5,934 bases of DNA from CAYPKG01 sp964411275 (GCA_964411275.1 CAYPKG010000075.1:1-5934); one strand, 5' to 3'; counted from the first letter of the stretch, positions 1 to 5,425 are shown. The notes: generated by a model not told the origin, from the letters alone. Numbers and translations are program-made.

Positions 1-89
1 TCCGGGCTGGTGCCCTCGTTCACAAGCGATCCGTCCTTGGACTGGTCGATGCCGTAAAACTCCTCAATCCGCCAAATATTCGTCGCCAT
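1..89 (-). CDS. N-terminus of a probable phage neck/tail structural protein (partial)
   Basis: An open frame begins at ATG 89-87 and runs off the left edge after 29 codons, starting MATNIWRIEEFYGIDQSKDG and continuing with SLVNEGTSP. Only one base separates the TAA of the preceding gene from this ATG, so translation is probably coupled. The Gly-Ile-Asp-x-Ser-x-Asp-Gly-Ser...Gly-x-Ser-Pro opening resembles the start of long phage structural proteins that begin with an 'F-x-G-x-D-x-S' segment. Its position right after a small adaptor-like gene matches the slot of the tail-tube/nozzle or DNA-stabilisation protein in short-tailed phages. That role is an inference from gene order and a short motif. 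The frame is open to the window edge with no stop, and the coding call is likely. Confidence 0.65.
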   Translation of the reverse strand, partial: MATNIWRIEEFYGIDQSKDGSLVNEGTSP

Positions 90-90
90 A

Positions 91-639
91 TTACCACCGC
101 TCCATGTTCACGATTTTGTAGGAATAGGGCGTTCCCATCCCCCCGCGCATCAGCCCCCGCTTTTGATCCCGGTACTGCTCAAAATACAGGCTCGCGCCGC
201 CCTGTGTGCTGGGGTCGCCCTCCGCCCGGTCGCAGGCCACCATGTAGCTCACCATGCATTGGTGCAGCTGCTCCGGCACGTCCGGCACATCCGTGGGGTT
301 CTCAAGTGGCTTGGGCGCGTAGCGGTAGCGGACTTCAATCTCCCCGTCAGCCGCAACCGCAATCAACCCGTTGGCCTCGTTCCAGTCGAAGCTTACATTT
401 TTAATCCCCTGACGGACGGATATCACCTTCATGCACCAGCGGGAAAGCCCGTTCACATCCAGCGTGCCGTCCATAGTTTCCACCCGGTCTGTCCGGTACA
501 AAGGGAAATCCTTCGCCAAATCCTGCTGGGCCATGTTGGCGTACTGGGTAAACCGCCCCCGGTAATTGTCGATGGTCTGGCTGTCGCTGCCGCGTTTGAG
601 CTGTTGAAGCGCGCCTACGATCATCTCATTCAATGTCAT
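91..639 (-). CDS. Probable phage head-tail adaptor / connector protein (182 aa)
   Basis: This 182-residue soluble protein has no signal peptide or membrane segment. The N-terminal third looks helical (LNEMIVGALQQLKRG, then YRGRFTQYANMAQQDLAKDF). A middle part rich in short beta-prone stretches follows (EIEVRYRYAPKP), and then a helical segment with Cys and Tyr residues. This helix-beta-helix plan and size fit small adaptor or gatekeeper proteins that bind the portal ring, such as tail tubular A-type proteins of about 190 residues. The start codon overlaps the stop of the 101-residue gene by four bases (ATGA), and the next gene starts one base after its stop, so the three are translationally coupled. 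The order capsid, small protein, adaptor, long structural protein supports the role. I see no diagnostic motif, so the specific function is inferred. Confidence 0.7.
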   Translation of the reverse strand: MTLNEMIVGALQQLKRGSDSQTIDNYRGRFTQYANMAQQDLAKDFPLYRTDRVETMDGTLDVNGLSRWCMKVISVRQGIKNVSFDWNEANGLIAVAADGEIEVRYRYAPKPLENPTDVPDVPEQLHQCMVSYMVACDRAEGDPSTQGGASLYFEQYRDQKRGLMRGGMGTPYSYKIVNMERW

Positions 640-941
640 TTCAAATCACCCAACCGCATGCCGTTGCCCGCAAACCCCTGCATGGTCTGGGCCGACAGTT
701 TTTTTCGTTCCGATAAGTCCATGATGTGATCCGCCAGGAACTTCGGCACCTCCACCGCCTGCCCCACCTTCACATGGTACGGCACCCGGTTGATGCGAAA
801 TGTCCGTACCTCGTCCTCCCTGCCGGTCTGGGGACGCAGTACGATGGTCACCATCGCCTGATCGTCCTGGGGCTGTTCTTTTGCGTTCGGCTTTTGAGGA
901 AACTCCAATATCTTTTTTTCATTCGTCTTTTTGCTTTCCAT
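636..941 (-). CDS. Small conserved phage protein between capsid and adaptor (101 aa)
   Basis: The start at ATG 941-939 (MESKKTNEKKIL) is preferred because AGGAGG at 955-950 sits 8 bases upstream. The frame stays open up to 1046, but the upstream ATG lacks such a site and lies in a hairpin arm. The product has a charged, probably disordered first 30 residues, then a compact domain: V-T-I-V-L-R-P, then R-T-F-R-I-N-R-V-P-Y-H-V-K-V-G-Q, then VEVPKFLADHIMDL. The 'V-P-Y-x-V-x-V-G-x-x-V-E-V-P' signature is familiar from small uncharacterised proteins next to capsid genes in Firmicute phages, where it reads as a beta-hairpin followed by a helix. It may be a head accessory or completion factor, but no function is established here. 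Its stop overlaps the next start by four bases (ATGA). Confidence 0.8.
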   Translation of the reverse strand: MESKKTNEKKILEFPQKPNAKEQPQDDQAMVTIVLRPQTGREDEVRTFRINRVPYHVKVGQAVEVPKFLADHIMDLSERKKLSAQTMQGFAGNGMRLGDLK

Positions 942-949
942 GAAAATAT

Positions 950-955
950 CCTCCT
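950..955 (-). promoter_or_regulatory. Ribosome binding site of the 101-aa gene
   Basis: A perfect AGGAGG on the minus strand lies 8 bases before ATG 941-939. It decides the start of the 101-residue protein over the longer open frame reaching 1046. Confidence 0.85.
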
Positions 956-1002
956 TTTCATGATGGCTGTTTTTGTTCTCTGCAATAGCTTCAGGCGCAG
1001 GG

Positions 1003-1059
1003 GCTGTAACGCTAAGTGCATTCCAAGCATAATTATTCAGATGCACTTAGCGCTACAGC
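1003..1059. repeat. Long imperfect inverted repeat in the post-capsid intergenic region
   Basis: The left arm GCTGTAACGCTAAGTGCA (1003-1020) is the reverse complement of the right arm TGCACTTAGCGCTACAGC (1042-1059) at 17 of 18 positions. The arms enclose about 21 AT-rich bases. There is no T-run after either arm, so it does not look like an ordinary terminator. It could be an RNA hairpin in the capsid-to-101-aa leader, a protein binding site, or a small palindromic mobile repeat. Nine bases of the right arm (CGCTACAGC) recur at 1168-1176 in the neighbouring hairpin. Confidence 0.8.
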
Positions 1060-1065
1060 GGGCCG

Positions 1066-1082
1066 GCGGCTAGAAGAGCCGC
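1066..1082. repeat. Short perfect hairpin GCGGCT/AGCCGC
   Basis: A 6-base perfect stem (1066-1071 with 1077-1082) closes a 5-base loop. It lies between the terminator-like hairpin at 1083-1107 and the long inverted repeat at 1003-1059. It is part of a run of four predicted hairpins in this intergenic region. Confidence 0.5.
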
Positions 1083-1107
1083 AAAAAGGCGCCTGTGACG
1101 CCTTTTT
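1083..1107. terminator. Terminator-like hairpin downstream of the capsid gene
   Basis: AAAAAGGCG (1083-1091) pairs perfectly with CGCCTTTTT (1099-1107) around a 7-base loop. The flanking A and T runs make it usable in either direction. On the minus strand it follows the capsid stop by about 90 bases, so it could partly terminate the capsid message and lower expression of the downstream head-tail genes. The GC core is only four pairs and the T-run is five, so efficiency is probably modest. Confidence 0.6.
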
Positions 1108-1143
1108 AAGCCCCGGGTTTTCTTTAGGAGGAGAAAAATCCTA

Positions 1144-1175
1144 CTGTTATGCAGTAATTATGATTACCGCTACAG
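1144..1175. repeat. Hairpin immediately downstream of the capsid stop codon
   Basis: Read on the minus strand, GCGGTAAT and ATTACTGC form an 8-pair stem with one G-U wobble and a 4-base loop (core 1151-1170). The outer CTGT/ACAG can extend it (1144-1147 with 1172-1175). It starts about 20 bases after the capsid stop and has no T-run. A role in protecting the 3' end of the capsid message is possible but inferred. Confidence 0.55.
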
Positions 1176-1197
1176 CCCCCGCCCCGCCATCCTGCGA

Positions 1198-2145
1198 TTA
1201 ATTGCTCGCCGCGTGCTCAATTCTAAGGATCCAATCCTCATTCAAAATCTTGCAGGCAAACGCCTTGACCTTCGCGCCGACGGTGCCCCGCTGGTTAAGG
1301 GGATCAAACCCAGCCTCGCCGATGGGCTTGATGATGCTCTCGATGCCGTGGGTACCCACGTCGATCAGCCCATACGCCTCGTCGCCAAACACCACCGTCT
1401 GGTACACAGGAACGGTATCATTGATCACCGGCGCCTCCGTGCTCTCCACGAACACAACCCCGTACATCCGCCCAAGCTCGCCGGAATACAGCGCCTCCTG
1501 GTTGACATATGTGTTGGCCGCCTCCCACTTGGGGTCGTTCCACAGGTCATACTTGGCGTAGGGATGGACGATGGCGATATAATGCTCCTTGCCTCCCCTG
1601 GAAAACCGCGGCGCTTTTTGCAGCGTCAGTTCCAGCGCCGCCTTCTGGATATCGCTGATGGACAGCACGTCGGTCTTGGTCAGCGCCGCCCGGGACGCCT
1701 TGCCGGCCGCATACATAACGTTGTCGCAGGTGACAAGCTCGTCGCGCACCAGCCGGTCCACCACCGTGCCCATCAGCTCGCCCAGGCGCTTGATGCCGGA
1801 CTGGGTCACCTCGTCGTAGGTGGTCAGGGCCAGGAAATCGGAATAGGTGAAGTACGCGCCGTACTGACTAACGACGGCTTCCACAATATCCTGCTCCAGG
1901 GACAGGCCGTCTGGGGTCGTGCCCTCTGTCAGGGGGGTCATCGCGTCGTCGGGATCAAACAGGCACCAGCGCCGCATTTCGATCTTCTTTCCGTTGTTCT
2001 TGGGTATCGGCTTCTTCATGCCGTAGTTGGCGTATACAAACTTCGTCTTCGCATAATTCAAAAGGTCCCTGTCAAAAAAGCTCTTGTTCAGGCCAGTCGC
2101 GCCTGCGGTGCTGCCCGTGGTGTTGGTGTTCGGTGTGTTAGCCAT
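1198..2145 (-). CDS. Major capsid protein, N4-gp56 family (315 aa)
   Basis: This is the shell subunit of the phage head. The sequence fits the N4-gp56 major capsid family. After a Thr/Asn/Gly-rich N-terminal 18 residues comes the L-N-Y-A-K-T-K-F-V-Y segment, then K-K-I-E-M-R-R-W and L-T-E-G-T-T-P-D-G-L-S-L. Next are the family-typical 'V-V-S-Q-Y-G-A-Y-F-T-Y-S-D-F-L-A-L-T' strand, a central helical domain (VVDRLVRDELVTCDNVMYAAG), and an 'I-A-I-V-H-P-Y-A-K-Y-D-L-W-N-D-P-K-W' segment before the C-terminal beta region. The length of about 315 residues is normal for the family. The start is supported by AGGAGG ten bases upstream. The gene follows the scaffold-like gene by 14 bases, the classical scaffold-capsid order. 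GC-rich third codon positions match the scaffold gene and differ from the AT-rich cargo genes upstream. Confidence 0.93.
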   Translation of the reverse strand: MANTPNTNTTGSTAGATGLNKSFFDRDLLNYAKTKFVYANYGMKKPIPKNNGKKIEMRRWCLFDPDDAMTPLTEGTTPDGLSLEQDIVEAVVSQYGAYFTYSDFLALTTYDEVTQSGIKRLGELMGTVVDRLVRDELVTCDNVMYAAGKASRAALTKTDVLSISDIQKAALELTLQKAPRFSRGGKEHYIAIVHPYAKYDLWNDPKWEAANTYVNQEALYSGELGRMYGVVFVESTEAPVINDTVPVYQTVVFGDEAYGLIDVGTHGIESIIKPIGEAGFDPLNQRGTVGAKVKAFACKILNEDWILRIEHAASN

Positions 2146-2155
2146 AATACTCGTT

Positions 2156-2161
2156 CCTCCT
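2156..2161 (-). promoter_or_regulatory. Ribosome binding site of the capsid gene, merged with the scaffold stop
   Basis: AGGAGG on the minus strand overlaps the TAG stop of the scaffold-like gene (TAGGAGG) and lies 10 bases before the capsid ATG. Ribosomes ending scaffold translation stop on the capsid initiation site, which suggests coupled synthesis of the two proteins. Confidence 0.85.
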
Positions 2162-2825
2162 AGTGTATTTTTACTGTTTTGCCCTGTAGATACAGGTCAT
2201 GCATCTTCGCCTTCATCCGGGAAAACTCCGCGTCCGAAAGCCTTGTGTAATCGATCTGCCCCACGTCCTGGGGCGCGTAGCTGGGTCTTGTGGAGCGGGG
2301 CAGCGCCCGCGCCATCGTCCGCTTCGCGTGGACGCCCTCAAGCGCCTGCACCGTGCGCACCGCCGCGCGCACGCCGTATTTGGCGCAGTCCTCGACGAAC
2401 TGTGGATACACGCTTGCACACGCGTTCAGGTCGAAGTCCTTGGGAATTGCCCCCGCCCGTGCGCTCTCCACGATATCCAGGGCAATCCCTTGGGCCATGG
2501 TTTGCGGTGCCTCCACAAAGGCCCCATCCTGGGCCATCCGCCGGTTTACGTCCTCCTGCATCCGCCGCTGCATGTCCCGGGTGGCATATTCCATCTTCCG
2601 GCGCACCGCCTCGTCAAACTCCCGCTGGGTATAGGTTTTCGCGGCGTCCGCCCGCGCGGGCTCCTCCCTTGCGGGAGCCTCCCCCTCTTCTAAGACCGTC
2701 CCTTCTTCCCCCAGCAGCTCCATCGCGTCCACTACTTCTTCTCCCGCCGTACCCTGTGTGTCGGCCACAGGATTGGCCCCCTCCGGGGCCTGGGCGGCGT
2801 TCTGTTCGACCAAATACTCTTCCAT
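2160..2825 (-). CDS. Probable capsid scaffolding protein (221 aa)
   Basis: The protein likely acts as an internal scaffold during procapsid assembly. The first 65 residues are acidic and low-complexity (many Glu, Ala, Gly), followed by K-T-Y-T-Q-R-E-F-D-E-A-V-R-R-K-M, a typical entry into a scaffold coiled coil, and a charged helical run (ATRDMQRRMQEDVNRRM). The C-terminal part ends in a helical basic segment (SRMKAKMHDLYLQGKTVKIH), the kind of end that contacts coat protein in other scaffolds. It is encoded immediately before the major capsid gene. ATG 2825-2823 is chosen because GGGAGG lies four bases upstream. The frame could begin at ATG 2837 or TTG 2840, which lack a site, and the four-base spacing is short. 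No catalytic Ser-His protease motif is evident, so a protease-scaffold fusion is not suggested. Confidence 0.82.
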   Translation of the reverse strand: MEEYLVEQNAAQAPEGANPVADTQGTAGEEVVDAMELLGEEGTVLEEGEAPAREEPARADAAKTYTQREFDEAVRRKMEYATRDMQRRMQEDVNRRMAQDGAFVEAPQTMAQGIALDIVESARAGAIPKDFDLNACASVYPQFVEDCAKYGVRAAVRTVQALEGVHAKRTMARALPRSTRPSYAPQDVGQIDYTRLSDAEFSRMKAKMHDLYLQGKTVKIH

Positions 2826-2838
2826 GGTTCCTCCCATC

Positions 2839-2860
2839 AAAAAAAGGCCCGTTCATGGCC
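2839..2860 (-). terminator. Weak terminator-like hairpin just before the scaffold gene
   Basis: On the minus strand GGCC, a short spacer and GGCC are followed by seven T residues (2845-2839), about 14 bases upstream of the preferred scaffold start. The stem has only four certain pairs. It could be a weak attenuator, or simply a T-run in the leader. Confidence 0.3.
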
Positions 2861-2930
2861 GGCCGCGCCAGTATTTGATGCGGTGGGTTTTTATGCCCCC
2901 GTTGCATCCTTGTATTGGGTTCTTAATTTT

Positions 2931-2962
2931 GCGGCAACAAAAAAGCGGGTGGTTTCCCATCC
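2931..2962. repeat. 32-bp direct repeat, left copy (identical to 5523-5554)
   Basis: All 32 bases match 5523-5554, and the flanking bases then diverge. The repeat contains the A-run and most of the terminator hairpin. The two copies lie 2592 bases apart and bracket the 582-residue gene with copies 1 and 2 of the small membrane gene, suggesting duplication of a cassette or a recombination end-point. Confidence 0.9.
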
Positions 2963-2965
2963 CGC
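2939..2965 (-). terminator. Rho-independent terminator of the cargo cassette
   Basis: On the minus strand GCGGG-A-TGG, a GAAA tetraloop and CCACCCGC form an eight-pair stem with one bulged A, followed by six T residues. This is a textbook intrinsic terminator. An outer GCGGCAA/TTGCCGC pair (2931-2937 with 2967-2973) can enclose it. It closes transcription after copy 1 and its remnant, so the scaffold and capsid genes need read-through, antitermination or a promoter of their own. Confidence 0.88.
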
Positions 2966-2983
2966 CTTGCCGCTATGTTTTTA

Positions 2984-3059
2984 TTACGGTTCCTGTCCCG
3001 TGTCGCCTTCGCCCTTTTCTTCCTCGGCCTCTACTAAATACCGCCGATGTCCAGGTCAT
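2984..3059 (-). pseudogene. Remnant of a further small membrane-protein gene (start and tail only)
   Basis: AGGAAGG at 3072-3066 lies 6 bases before ATG 3059-3057, which encodes MTWTSAVF. This matches the openings of copies 1 and 2 (MSWSKAIF, MSWIKAVF). After these eight codons the homologous body is missing. A different frame then encodes VEAEEEKGEGDTGQEP and a TAA stop at 2986-2984, which resembles the end of copy 4 (DIGEGEAGREP). The whole is 76 bases, so start and tail are out of frame, as expected from an internal deletion. If translated from its ATG it would give an unrelated basic 28-residue peptide, which is probably meaningless. This locates a third gene of the array that has decayed. 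Confidence 0.75.
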
Positions 3060-3070
3060 ATAACGCCTTC

Positions 3071-3316
3071 CTATTCCCTTCGGAACCGCTCCGCGTCTTC
3101 CCGTATTTTTTTCGCTTCTGCCCGACTTTTCTCATTCCATTTTTCCGCCCAATTTCGTGCGCCTGCTGGCTTTGCTTTCTTGCCCATTATGACTTTGTAT
3201 ATCCACCAATTCCGATAATTTGTGGTAAGTACAAAGTATAATACTAAAAGCGCAAAAGTAAAAATATAGAAATATGGATAAGTCTCATCTGTGAATATAG
3301 CCTTTGACCAAGACAT
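3071..3316 (-). CDS. Small single-pass membrane protein, copy 1 (81 aa)
   Basis: ATG 3316-3314 follows AGGAGG by seven bases. The product begins MSWSKAIFTDETYPYF and has one hydrophobic segment at about residues 15-31 (IFTFALLVLYFVLT). It then has a conserved N-Y-R-N-W-W-I-Y-K-V-I-M-G-K-K-A-K junction at 33-49 and a highly charged helical tail (EKWNEKSRAEAKKIREDAERF) ending R-R-E. The positive-inside rule predicts the N-terminus outside and the charged tail in the cytoplasm. I do not recognise a named family. Copy 2 is a close paralogue (most of the second half identical), and the 49 visible residues of copy 3 are similar. Possible roles are an immunity-like partner of the 582-residue protein, an accessory lysis or membrane factor, or a virion-associated peptide. 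The coding call is strong and the function is unknown. Confidence 0.9.
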   Translation of the reverse strand: MSWSKAIFTDETYPYFYIFTFALLVLYFVLTTNYRNWWIYKVIMGKKAKPAGARNWAEKWNEKSRAEAKKIREDAERFRRE

Positions 3317-3323
3317 AGCATAT

Positions 3324-3329
3324 CCTCCT
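3324..3329 (-). promoter_or_regulatory. Ribosome binding site of copy 1, inherited from the 582-aa gene junction
   Basis: AGGAGG overlaps the TAG of the duplicated 582-gene tail (TAGGAGG), exactly as the site of copy 2 overlaps the true stop at 3679-3677. The site was carried along by the tandem duplication. Confidence 0.85.
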
Positions 3330-3378
3330 ATTTTTTATAAAGGTTATATGACATTTCATTCATTGCTTTAGCGGCCTC
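3328..3378 (-). pseudogene. Duplicated C-terminal fragment of the 582-aa gene
   Basis: Read in frame, this stretch encodes EAAKAMNEMSYNLYKK and a TAG stop. The true end of the 582-residue gene reads EADKAMNEMSYNLYKK. Only the third residue of the 16 differs, at the duplication join. The fragment has no start codon with a ribosome site and is a by-product of the duplication, though it supplies the ribosome binding site of copy 1. Confidence 0.9.
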
Positions 3379-3406
3379 TATAAAATACCGCCGATGTCCA
3401 GGTCAT
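3368..3406 (-). pseudogene. Duplicated start of the decayed small membrane gene (12 codons)
   Basis: AGGAAGG lies 6 bases before ATG 3406-3404, which encodes MTWTSAVFYRGR and then TAA. The first eight residues equal those of the remnant at 3059-3036. The last four arise from reading through the duplication join. It is probably a non-functional peptide, although the site-to-start spacing is good enough for translation. Confidence 0.6.
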
Positions 3407-3417
3407 ATAAAGCCTTC

Positions 3418-3666
3418 CTAATCCCTTCGGAACCGCTCCGCGTCTTCATGTATTTTCTTCGCTTCTGCTTGTCTTTTTTCAAACCATTTATCCGCCCAAT
3501 TCCGCCCGCCTGCCTGTTTTGCTTTTTTGCCCATTATGACTTTATAGATCCACCAATTCCGATAATTGTTGGTTAGTATAAAATGGGCAAAAACCAAAAG
3601 CGCGAGAATAAAAATACCGAAATATTGAGAACCCTCTTCGGTGAATACGGCCTTTATCCAAGACAT
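3418..3666 (-). CDS. Small single-pass membrane protein, copy 2 (82 aa)
   Basis: The start is ATG 3666-3664, with AGGAGG six bases upstream. An in-frame ATG two codons earlier abuts the site and is unlikely to be used. The product begins MSWIKAVFTEEGSQYF, with a hydrophobic segment at about residues 15-32 (FGIFILALLVFAHFIL). The N-Y-R-N-W-W-I-Y-K-V-I-M-G-K-K-A-K core and a charged tail ending R-F-R-R-D follow. It lies 10 bases after the stop of the 582-residue gene, and the TAG stop is part of the ribosome site, so the two are almost certainly co-translated. Divergence from copy 1 is concentrated in the N-terminal and membrane part, while the tail is nearly unchanged. This suggests that the exposed and membrane parts evolve fastest. 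Function is unknown. Confidence 0.92.
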   Translation of the reverse strand: MSWIKAVFTEEGSQYFGIFILALLVFAHFILTNNYRNWWIYKVIMGKKAKQAGGRNWADKWFEKRQAEAKKIHEDAERFRRD

Positions 3667-3672
3667 AATCAT

Positions 3673-3678
3673 CCTCCT
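3673..3678 (-). promoter_or_regulatory. Ribosome binding site of copy 2, merged with the 582-aa gene stop
   Basis: AGGAGG overlaps the TAG stop at 3679-3677 and sits 6 bases before ATG 3666-3664. It selects this start and links translation of the membrane protein to that of the 582-residue protein. Confidence 0.85.
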
Positions 3679-5425
3679 ATTTTTTATAAAGATTATATGA
3701 CATTTCATTCATTGCTTTATCAGCCTCTTTTTGGGTATAATCTTTTGCCAAATCATATCCCATTTCACCAAGGAAATGAAATGCATCAGACTTCCCAATC
3801 TCCCGATATAGCTTATCCCCAAACACTTTCCCGCCAGTTTTCACAATATTAGCGACCCCACTAATCGTAGATATTCCATCCACAACGAACTCTGCGCCAT
3901 TATAATAACCCGGATTTGCGTCGCGCACAGCATCCGCACTGGACATGTTTGCAAAGAACTGCATGTAATCATTCCCCTGGTTTTGTGCGAAGCCGCTCGC
4001 CACAATCAAATCCGGGACTCCCAGTCCCGCATTATTCGTCGCCCCAAAAAACGCGGCATATCCGGGCAGCTTTCGCTCCAACGCATTCCATATATCTTCC
4101 GCCGCACCCATTCGCCCATAGTCACCACTAATATAACATTCCCGTCTGATATTCTGCAAGTCTTTTATTGCCAGTGTAATCTGTGCTTTCTGTTCTTTGT
4201 TTGGCGTACGCAAGCAAAGCAAATCTGCGTATTTTGCTCCGAATTCATTTCGCAATACATCGTCCGGCAAAACATACACTAAGCTTGCTCTAGTAGCTTC
4301 CAGCTCTTTGATTTCTTTCTTTAATTTTGAAACCATATTACCCGCTTCCACAGTCGTGGATGCATGCATCATCTTCTGCTCATAATATTTTAGCTGTTCA
4401 TATCGGTCGTCTAGCATGGCATCCAATTTCTTTACCTGCGGCTGATAATAATCATACGCCGGCCCCTCTCGAAGATCCTTTGCCTCAATTCCATACTTTT
4501 CCATGACCGATGCATAATTTTCAATCCCCTCATTGTTCTGCATTTGGTATGCTCTTACTCCCTCTCCATCCATGGAGTAATTTGTTAACTTATCTTCCTG
4601 TGAAACCGAATACGAGGGCATCATTTCCTGTGTCGCCCTGATGTTATTTGGCGTCCCGCCGCCCAAGCCGCCCGTATATTCGGGCTTCCTCCTTTCTTGG
4701 CCCTGCGTTGTGTCGATTTCCTTGTTTGTACTGGGTATTCCTATTGTGTGAACTGGTTTGTGCTCCTGCATATACGCAGATATCTGTTGTGTAAGCTCCT
4801 CCACCGCTTTGTCGCTGGAAATCGGCAAACCACGGTCATACTGCAGCTGCGCCTTTCCCAAAGCATATCTAGTCAGCCCAGGTTGCGCCTTTGCCCCCAT
4901 CTCATTAAAACTAGGTTTGCTTCTCATTTCAAACTCAGCGTCTATCACCTTTTGCCCCCCGTCCAGAAAACCCTTAGCATCCTGCTGCTGCCATGGTTTT
5001 GGCGCTGGCATAGGTGAGAAAAAGCCCTGCTTTGCATTTTTCTCTGTACTCCCTGACTCATAGGGCCAATTCACAGTATTCCTCGCACTAGCTCCGTACG
5101 GTTGCGCAGCAGTGTAGAAAGGCTGCTGTCCCGACATAAAATCGCTGAACATTTCCTGCTGCGTGGGTATTTTAACCTGCCCCGCACTGGCTGATGCCTT
5201 TTGCGTATAGGGCCGCCTCCCATTCAGTCTCGCCGCCGATGCTGCCGCCGCCCGCTGCTTTGCCTCTGTCTGACCCCTATCCATATAGTTTTGGTACGCT
5301 GCCTGGGTATCTTTCCCCCAAATACCATCAACCTTTACCCCCACTGTGTTCTGCCACCACCTTACATCCTCGCTGCTTCGCACGTGAGCTGGGGCCCTCA
5401 TCCCTGCCATAATATATTTACTCAT
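3677..5425 (-). CDS. Large protein of unknown function with peptidoglycan-binding-like N-terminus (582 aa)
   Basis: The start at ATG 5425-5423 has only a weak upstream site (AAAGGG, 8 bases away). Residues 19-48 read E-D-V-R-W-W-Q-N-T-V-G-V-K-V-D-G-I-W-G-K-D-T-Q-A-A-Y, the Trp-Gln...Gly-Val...Asp-Gly-Ile-Trp-Gly...Thr pattern of one peptidoglycan-binding type-1 half-domain. Residues 50-290 are low-complexity, rich in Gln, Ala, Pro and Tyr, and probably disordered. Residues about 328-382 form a charged coiled coil. The region 390-582 looks globular and has a Gly/Val-rich segment at about 510-532 (AEFVVDGISTISGVANIV), but no catalytic motif that I recognise. Its place before the scaffold gene, the slot used by minor head and ejected proteins, suggests a virion-associated or delivered protein. 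A toxin-like C-terminal part is possible and unproven. Codon use is more AT-rich than in the scaffold and capsid genes. Confidence 0.9.
   Translation of the reverse strand: MSKYIMAGMRAPAHVRSSEDVRWWQNTVGVKVDGIWGKDTQAAYQNYMDRGQTEAKQRAAAASAARLNGRRPYTQKASASAGQVKIPTQQEMFSDFMSGQQPFYTAAQPYGASARNTVNWPYESGSTEKNAKQGFFSPMPAPKPWQQQDAKGFLDGGQKVIDAEFEMRSKPSFNEMGAKAQPGLTRYALGKAQLQYDRGLPISSDKAVEELTQQISAYMQEHKPVHTIGIPSTNKEIDTTQGQERRKPEYTGGLGGGTPNNIRATQEMMPSYSVSQEDKLTNYSMDGEGVRAYQMQNNEGIENYASVMEKYGIEAKDLREGPAYDYYQPQVKKLDAMLDDRYEQLKYYEQKMMHASTTVEAGNMVSKLKKEIKELEATRASLVYVLPDDVLRNEFGAKYADLLCLRTPNKEQKAQITLAIKDLQNIRRECYISGDYGRMGAAEDIWNALERKLPGYAAFFGATNNAGLGVPDLIVASGFAQNQGNDYMQFFANMSSADAVRDANPGYYNGAEFVVDGISTISGVANIVKTGGKVFGDKLYREIGKSDAFHFLGEMGYDLAKDYTQKEADKAMNEMSYNLYKK

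Larger units (their letters stand above)
3027..3728. repeat. Tandem duplication, two units of about 348 bp
   Basis: Unit A (about 3027-3373) and unit B (about 3374-3722) are homologous along their length. Each holds, in transcription order, the last codons of the 582-residue gene, a TAGGAGG site, a small membrane-protein gene, and the AGGAAGG-ATG start of the decayed gene. The offsets are 349 bases at the 582-gene end and 347 at the remnant end, reflecting one extra codon in copy 2 and small indels. The hexamer GCCTCT stands at 3027-3032, 3374-3379 and 3723-3728, marking the left edge, the join and the right edge. Confidence 0.92.

Noticed and set aside
163..729. A 188-codon plus-strand open frame
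   Set aside because: It lies opposite two coupled minus-strand phage genes, and no ribosome site or recognisable protein feature supports it.
942..1046. Extension of the 101-aa gene to an upstream ATG at 1046
   Set aside because: The upstream start lacks a ribosome site and overlaps the arm of an inverted repeat, while ATG 941 has a perfect AGGAGG at ideal distance.
1016..1201. A 61-codon plus-strand frame and an AGGAGG on the plus strand near 1126
   Set aside because: The frame overlaps four hairpins, and the AGGAGG is not followed by a meaningful reading frame (the nearest ATG stops after two codons).
1213..2163. A 316-codon open frame on the plus strand opposite the capsid gene
   Set aside because: It is antisense to a clear N4-gp56 capsid gene, has no ribosome site at its start, and its His/Arg/Leu-rich composition is what a GC-rich gene gives in an opposite frame.
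2084..2878. A 264-codon plus-strand open frame rich in Pro, Arg and Ser
   Set aside because: It is antisense to the scaffold-like gene, and its low-complexity proline and arginine composition reflects the Glu/Ala/Gly-rich gene on the other strand.
3035..3091. Programmed +1 frameshift extending the small membrane proteins into RKALYDLDIGGI
   Set aside because: The continuation looks protein-like and is shared by copies 1 and 2, but the same bases are better explained as the ribosome site and MTWTSAVF start of the next decayed paralogue, and the flank was simply duplicated.
3027..3728. CRISPR-like or short tandem repeat array
   Set aside because: The repeat units are about 348 bases and contain coding sequence. 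There are no short regular repeats with unique spacers.
3677..5425. Assignment of the 582-aa protein as an endolysin or MuF head protein
   Set aside because: Only a peptidoglycan-binding-like half-domain is visible. No amidase, lysozyme or peptidase motif and no convincing MuF domain can be read.
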